A DNA stretch of 9,607 nt from JBFWVD01 sp050246915 (GTDB lineage Bacteria > Actinomycetota > Acidimicrobiia > Acidimicrobiales > Ilumatobacteraceae). The stretch is taken from assembly GCA_050246915.1 (NCBI GenBank), contig JBFWVD010000141.1:1-9607 (forward strand), given 5' to 3'. Each line of letters starts with the position of its first letter. The first letter of the stretch is position 1. The translations under genes and the position numbers were made by a program. Below the pieces are notes generated by a model that saw only the letters and a program-made list of their open reading frames with translations, searched no databases and was not told the origin of the DNA. Below are positions 6,287 to 9,607 of the stretch, one piece after another.

Positions 6287-7005
6287 CGATACTCGGGGTT
6301 GGCGTCGAACCCGAACCGCTCGCCCGCATTCCACTCCTGACGCAGGTTGCCGTGCGCCGGGATCCCGCCGGCATCCTTGAGCATTCGGGCCAGGTGCAAC
6401 AGATTCCAGGTCATGAACGTGGTGTTGCGGTTGGTGAAGTCATTCTCGGGACCACCCGATCCCGGGTCGAGGTAGCTCGGGCCGGGCCCGACTTCGCCGA
6501 TCCACCCGGCGTCGGCCGCCGGGGGGATGACGAAACCGATGTGCTGCAGGCTGTAGAGCAGGGACATGGCCCCGTGCTTGACGCCATCCTCATTGCCGGT
6601 AATCAGCACCCCTGCGGTCTTGCCGTAGTAGATGTACTGGCCGCGATCGTTGAACAGGCCGCTCATCGCGTAGAGGCGCTCCACGAGCTGCCGGGCGACG
6701 GACGAGTTGTCGCCCAACCAGAGCGGCCCGCCGATCACCAGGATGTCCGCATCGCGAATTCGGGGCCAGATCTGCTCCGGCCAGGCATCCTCGGCCCAGC
6801 CGTGCCCGCGCATGTCCGGGTAGACGCCGGTCGCGACGGCATGGTCGATGAGCCGCAGATAGTCGACCGACGCCCCGAGTTTCCTCATCAGCGCGATGCT
6901 GCGGTCCATCAGGCCTTCGGTGTGGCTGAGCTCTGGGCTCCGCTTGAGCGTGCAGTTGATGTAGAGGGCGCTCAAGTCCGCGAAGTCCGGCACGTCTTCC
7001 GTCAT
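6283..7005 (-). CDS. NAD(P)H-dependent FMN oxidoreductase (flavodoxin-fold)
   Basis: This 240-residue flavodoxin-like protein is of the NAD(P)H-dependent FMN reductase / flavodoxin_2 kind; it likely moves electrons from NAD(P)H through FMN to quinones, flavins or xenobiotics. The phosphate-binding loop follows the first strand: ALYINCTLKRSPELSHTEGL (13-32). DADILVIGGPLWLGDNSSVARQ (85-106) supplies the FMN isoalloxazine loop, and KTAGVLITGNEDGVKHGAMS (129-148) the third FMN-contacting loop. The C-terminal half (NTTFMTWNLLHLARML, 194-209) is typical of this family. The start ATG 7005 is where similarity begins; upstream codons run open to 7692 only because they shadow the GH15 gene. It has no strong ribosome binding site. 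It lies 44 bases downstream of GH15 and overlaps the methyltransferase start by 4 bases. A CRP-like palindrome lies 33 bases upstream of its start. Confidence 0.92.
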   Translation of the reverse strand: MTEDVPDFADLSALYINCTLKRSPELSHTEGLMDRSIALMRKLGASVDYLRLIDHAVATGVYPDMRGHGWAEDAWPEQIWPRIRDADILVIGGPLWLGDNSSVARQLVERLYAMSGLFNDRGQYIYYGKTAGVLITGNEDGVKHGAMSLLYSLQHIGFVIPPAADAGWIGEVGPGPSYLDPGSGGPENDFTNRNTTFMTWNLLHLARMLKDAGGIPAHGNLRQEWNAGERFGFDANPEYR

Positions 7006-7037
7006 CTTCGAACGATATGACCGGGGCGGCCGCGATT

Positions 7038-7057
7038 CTGTGTGTTGGTTCACACAG
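7038..7057. promoter_or_regulatory. CRP/GlxR-like palindrome between GH15 and the FMN oxidoreductase
   Basis: CTGTGTG-TTGGTT-CACACAG is a perfect 7-base-pair dyad with a 6-base centre. Read as TGTGT-N6-TCACA (7039-7054), it differs from the actinobacterial CRP/GlxR consensus TGTGA-N6-TCACA at the A of the left half-site. It overlaps the GH15 stop codon (7050-7052) and lies upstream of the FMN oxidoreductase start, so it could be an operator or a short hairpin between two genes. No T-run follows, which argues against a terminator. Confidence 0.5.
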
Positions 7058-8873
7058 GGCCGGAGCTGGCTCGGTGGATCGCCCACGCCGCATTGACCAG
7101 CCCCACGTGGCTGAACGCTTGGGGAAAGTTGCCCAACTGCTCGCCCGTCACGGGATCGACCTCTTCGGCGAGGAGGCCGACATCGTTGATGTGGCCGATC
7201 GCGGCTTCGAAGACCTCGGTGGCCCGTTCCACCCGGCCCGCCTCGGCGAGGGCTTGGGCGAGCCAGAAGGAGCACAGCAGAAAGGTTCCCTCGTCGCCGG
7301 TGACGCCATCGAGCCCGGCCTCTGTCCGGTAGCGGAAGACCAAACCGTGGGGATCGGTAAGCCGGTCGAGAATGGCGTCCATCGTGGACAGCATGCGTGG
7401 ATCCGAGGCGGGTAGGAACCCGACGATCGGCATCATGAGCGACGAAGCGTCGAGCTCCGGCGATCCGAACGACTGCGTGTAGGCGCCCGCCTGCTCGTTC
7501 CAACCCCGCTCGAGGATGACGCCCCGGATGCGGTCGGCCATCGTCGACCATTCGGGGATCCGGTCGGTCGATTCCAGTTGGTCGGCCATGGCGACCGCGC
7601 GATCGAGGGCGACCCAGCACATCAGCTTTGAGTACAGGAAGTGTCGCGGGGCCCCTCGGACCTCCCAGATGCCATTGTCCGGCTTCTCCCACTGGCTCGC
7701 GGCCGCGTCGGCGAGCGCGATCAGAAAGACCCGGAGGGAGGGCTTGATGTCTCCCAGCTGGTCACGGAGCCGGAACGCCGCGTCGAGAACCTCACCGTAG
7801 ACATCCAGCTGCGGCTGATTCCAGGCGCCGTTTCCGACACGAACCGGACCGGTCGAGCGCCACCCGCGCAGCTGGGGCAGCACGCGCTCCGACAGATCGT
7901 GTTCGCCTCCGATCCCGAACATGATCTGCAAATGCTTGTCCGGCCGCGAGTGAGCTGCAGCCGCCGTCACGAAGTCGAAGAACTCGTGAGCTTCGTCCGG
8001 ACACGCCGCGACCCAGAGAGCCTTCATCGTGAAGCTCGCGTCGCGCACCCAGGAGTAGCGGTAGTCCCAGTTGCGTTCGCCGCCGACGATCTCGGGCAGG
8101 GATGTCGTGGCGGCCGCGACGATCGCTCCGGTCGGCTGGTAGCTCAATGCCTGCAGCACCCGGCCTGAGGTATGAACGAGGTCACGCCACGGCCCGTCGT
8201 AGCTCTGGTGGATTGCCGACCATTCCTGCCACCTCTCGACGGTGGCTGCCATGGCCCGGCCGATGTCGTCTTGGGCGTAGGCGCTCGGCAATGGTCGTCC
8301 GAGACCGGTCCGCTGCAAGGCGAAGAAGTGCTGGTCCCCGGCGTTCAGGGTCATGCGAAGCCGGATCTCCCCGTCGATGAGGTGTCCGCGCTCCGGGAGC
8401 GACACGGTGAACTGTCCCGACCCGCCGATGGCAGCGACGCCGGAGTCGACCTCGGTGAGCACCGGCACGACCAGACCGTATTCCGGGCGCAGGCGGCAGA
8501 CCATCTCGATCGTCACCCGTCCCCGCGTGCACCGCACGCCTCTCAGAACGACGTGGGGGGAATGTTCACCGAGACGATGAGGGTCGGTCGAGTCGCCGAG
8601 CTCCAGAGCATCCAGCAATTCGACGGTGCCATCGGGCGTGTCGAAGGATGTCTGCAGCACCATCGTCCCCTCGACGTAACTCCGAGTCGACGTGGCGGGG
8701 TCGACCGGGCCAATCGACCAATGACCTGCGTCGTCGTCGAGGATCGACGCGAAAACGGACTCGCTGTCGAATCGGGGAAAACACAACCAGACGATCGTTC
8801 CGTCTCGGGTCACCAGAGCGGCGGAGTGCCGGTCCGAGAGCAGTGCATGGTCGGCGATCGGAACCTCGCTCAC
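7050..8873 (-). CDS. Glycoside hydrolase family 15 protein (glucoamylase/trehalase-like)
   Basis: This 607-residue cytoplasmic enzyme (no signal peptide) hydrolyses alpha-glucosidic bonds; actinobacterial members include trehalases and glucoamylases, so the substrate is trehalose or an alpha-glucan. The N-terminal beta-sandwich begins PIADHALLSDRHSAALVTRDG (5-25) and WLCFPRFDS (29-37). The (alpha/alpha)6 barrel follows with GGERNWDYRYSWVRDASF (264-281), NQPQLDVYGEVLDA (352-365) and NGIWEVRGAPRHFLYSK (400-416). The likely general acid is E404, and the likely base is E570 or E571 in AEEVDPVTGEQLGNFPQAFS (569-588). GTG 8873 was chosen because family members begin close to PIADxALLSD; GTG 8954 would add 27 atypical residues and swallow the dyad repeats upstream. 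Neither has a strong ribosome binding site. It is divergent from the FAD oxidoreductase at 9011 and leads the minus-strand set continuing to 5654. Confidence 0.92.
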   Translation of the reverse strand: MSEVPIADHALLSDRHSAALVTRDGTIVWLCFPRFDSESVFASILDDDAGHWSIGPVDPATSTRSYVEGTMVLQTSFDTPDGTVELLDALELGDSTDPHRLGEHSPHVVLRGVRCTRGRVTIEMVCRLRPEYGLVVPVLTEVDSGVAAIGGSGQFTVSLPERGHLIDGEIRLRMTLNAGDQHFFALQRTGLGRPLPSAYAQDDIGRAMAATVERWQEWSAIHQSYDGPWRDLVHTSGRVLQALSYQPTGAIVAAATTSLPEIVGGERNWDYRYSWVRDASFTMKALWVAACPDEAHEFFDFVTAAAAHSRPDKHLQIMFGIGGEHDLSERVLPQLRGWRSTGPVRVGNGAWNQPQLDVYGEVLDAAFRLRDQLGDIKPSLRVFLIALADAAASQWEKPDNGIWEVRGAPRHFLYSKLMCWVALDRAVAMADQLESTDRIPEWSTMADRIRGVILERGWNEQAGAYTQSFGSPELDASSLMMPIVGFLPASDPRMLSTMDAILDRLTDPHGLVFRYRTEAGLDGVTGDEGTFLLCSFWLAQALAEAGRVERATEVFEAAIGHINDVGLLAEEVDPVTGEQLGNFPQAFSHVGLVNAAWAIHRASSGPV

Positions 8874-8905
8874 GGGGCACCTGAACCTGTCATTGTCGAA
8901 GGCTA

Positions 8906-8956
8906 CGGTGACCGGGATGGCCGGTCTGTGTGATCGGTCACCGTACGAGGTCACCG
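8906..8956. repeat. Three CGGT-S-ACCG-type dyad elements
   Basis: CGGTGACCG (8906-8914) and CGGTCACCG (8935-8943) are nine-base palindromes around one central base. AGGTCACCG (8948-8956) repeats the second with one change, 13 bases further on. The spacing of the last two, just over one helical turn, together with their location between divergent genes, fits a binding site for a dimeric repressor or activator. The regulator is unknown. Confidence 0.5.
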
Positions 8957-8998
8957 AGCGTTGCTACAACTGGGGTGGCGGATATCGGATCGCGCTAC

Positions 8999-9005
8999 GG
9001 AGAGG
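8999..9005 (+). promoter_or_regulatory. Ribosome binding site of the FAD oxidoreductase gene
   Basis: GGAGAGG lies 5 bases before ATG 9011. It is a strong Shine-Dalgarno match and fixes the start of the last gene. Confidence 0.8.
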
Positions 9006-9010
9006 CCGGC

Positions 9011-9607
9011 ATGACTGAGTTGGGAACATGGGATCTGGTCGTCGTCGGCGGAGGCAGTGCGGGTCTCGTGGCCAGCAAGACGGCGGCCGGTTTCGGTGCC
9101 CGCGTGCTCCTCGTCGAGAAGGACCGTCTCGGGGGCGACTGCCTCTGGACCGGATGCGTGCCCTCGAAGACCCTCATCGCCGCCGCACACGACAGGTCGT
9201 CCGTGCTCGGCCCGGTCGACTTCGCCGCCACCATGCAGCGGGTTCACGAGGCCATCCACACGATCGAGCCGGTCGATTCCCGCGAAGCCCTCGAGTCGGA
9301 AGGCGTCGCGGTCGCCGATGGCAGCGCGCGGTTCCTGTCTCCGCGATCCCTGTCGGTCGACGGTGTAGAGACGCGTTTCCGGCAGGCGGTCATCGCCACC
9401 GGCACCACGCCCGCGACCCCGCATTTTGCCGGCGCTGACGGGTTGCAGGTGCTGACCAGCGAGTCCTTCTGGGAGCTCCGCGAACTCCCGGCGAAACTGG
9501 TGATTCTCGGCGGCGGAGCCATCGGCTGCGAACTCGGACAGGCGATGGCACGCCTCGGTTCACAGGTCACGATCGTCCAGCGCGGGCCGCGGATCCTGCC
9601 CAAGGAA
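9011..9607 (+). CDS. FAD/NAD(P)-dependent disulfide oxidoreductase (mercuric reductase-like), 3'-truncated by window edge
   Basis: The first 199 codons of a class I pyridine nucleotide-disulfide oxidoreductase are present, and the frame stays open to the window end. The protein uses NAD(P)H and FAD to reduce a disulfide or metal ion in the cytoplasm. Residues 8-20 (DLVVVGGGSAGLV) form the FAD Rossmann loop. GGDCLWTGCVPSKTL (41-55) holds the redox-active pair C44/C49 in the family's CxxxxC spacing. VIATGTTPATP is the second FAD contact, and LVILGGGAIGCELGQAMARL (163-182) the NAD(P)-binding loop. The motif spelling resembles the mercuric-reductase-like branch more than lipoamide dehydrogenase or glutathione reductase. 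The decisive C-terminal interface, including any vicinal cysteines of true MerA, lies outside the window. No N-terminal heavy-metal domain is present. The ribosome binding site GGAGAGG supports ATG 9011. It is divergent from GH15. Confidence 0.9.
   Translation, partial: MTELGTWDLVVVGGGSAGLVASKTAAGFGARVLLVEKDRLGGDCLWTGCVPSKTLIAAAHDRSSVLGPVDFAATMQRVHEAIHTIEPVDSREALESEGVAVADGSARFLSPRSLSVDGVETRFRQAVIATGTTPATPHFAGADGLQVLTSESFWELRELPAKLVILGGGAIGCELGQAMARLGSQVTIVQRGPRILPKE

Larger units (their letters stand above)
8874..9010. promoter_or_regulatory. Divergent promoter region between GH15 and the FAD oxidoreductase
   Basis: This is a 137-base region between divergent genes. It contains the three GGTCACCG-type elements (8906-8956). 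On the + strand, TTGCTA (8961-8966) and TATCGG (8983-8988), 16 bases apart, form a weak sigma-70-like candidate for the gene at 9011. TGTGATCGGTCAC (8929-8941) is a further short dyad. If GH15 really starts at 8954, about 80 bases of this region would be coding. Confidence 0.4.

Noticed and set aside
7006..7692. Upstream extension of the FMN oxidoreductase frame
   Set aside because: These codons are a shifted frame of the GH15 gene and are Arg/Gly-rich; flavodoxin-fold similarity begins at ATG 7005.
8172..8933. Plus-strand open frame (253 codons) opposite GH15
   Set aside because: No recognisable motif and full overlap with the well-supported GH15 catalytic gene on the other strand.

Overview
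This is a GC-rich, gene-dense stretch of bacterial chromosome. The codon bias (strong G/C at third positions, many long spurious antisense ORFs), frequent GTG starts and the mix of protein families point to a high-GC actinobacterium, perhaps Microbacteriaceae-like. That placement is inferred from sequence style, not from a marker gene. Ten genes plus one frameshifted gene are visible. Both end genes are cut by the window: a SulP transporter lacks its N-terminus on the left, and an FAD-dependent disulfide oxidoreductase lacks its C-terminus on the right. No rRNA, tRNA, CRISPR array, transposase or integrase was seen, and no gene-free stretch exceeds 300 bases.

Layout. Bases 1-1371 (+) encode a SulP anion transporter with a C-terminal STAS domain. 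A 149-base spacer holding a nested inverted repeat (1410-1496) follows. Then come two tandem CxxC thioredoxin-fold proteins of the AhpC/TSA 'peroxiredoxin-like' type (1521-2044 and 2047-2631, +). The first appears split by a one-base deletion near 1600-1615. Convergent to these is a tightly packed four-gene minus-strand operon. In transcription order it runs: a methionine-rich four-helix membrane protein (5518-5063), a Crp/Fnr-family regulator (5031-4264), a fused alpha/beta-hydrolase-OsmC protein (4260-3004) and a small four-helix membrane protein (3011-2574). The last gene overlaps the second redoxin tail to tail. Upstream, also on the minus strand, is a second set: a GH15 glucoamylase/trehalase-like enzyme (8873-7050), an NAD(P)H/FMN oxidoreductase (7005-6283) and a SAM-dependent methyltransferase (6286-5654). 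The last two are coupled by an ATGA overlap. The GH15 gene is divergent from the FAD/NAD(P) disulfide oxidoreductase (9011 onward, +), and the shared upstream region carries repeated CGGT-S-ACCG-type dyads.

How the genes may work together. Four families here handle thiols, peroxides or flavin redox chemistry: two CxxC redoxins, the OsmC domain, the FMN oxidoreductase and the CxxxxC disulfide reductase. A Crp/Fnr regulator sits in the middle. The simplest reading is a stress/redox island in which the regulator controls at least its own operon. A CRP-like TGTG-N8-CACA palindrome lies just upstream of the FMN oxidoreductase. Joint function is inference from neighbourhood. I see no unmistakable new system, but the frameshifted redoxin, the repeat structures and the Crp/OsmC/membrane-protein operon deserve a second look.
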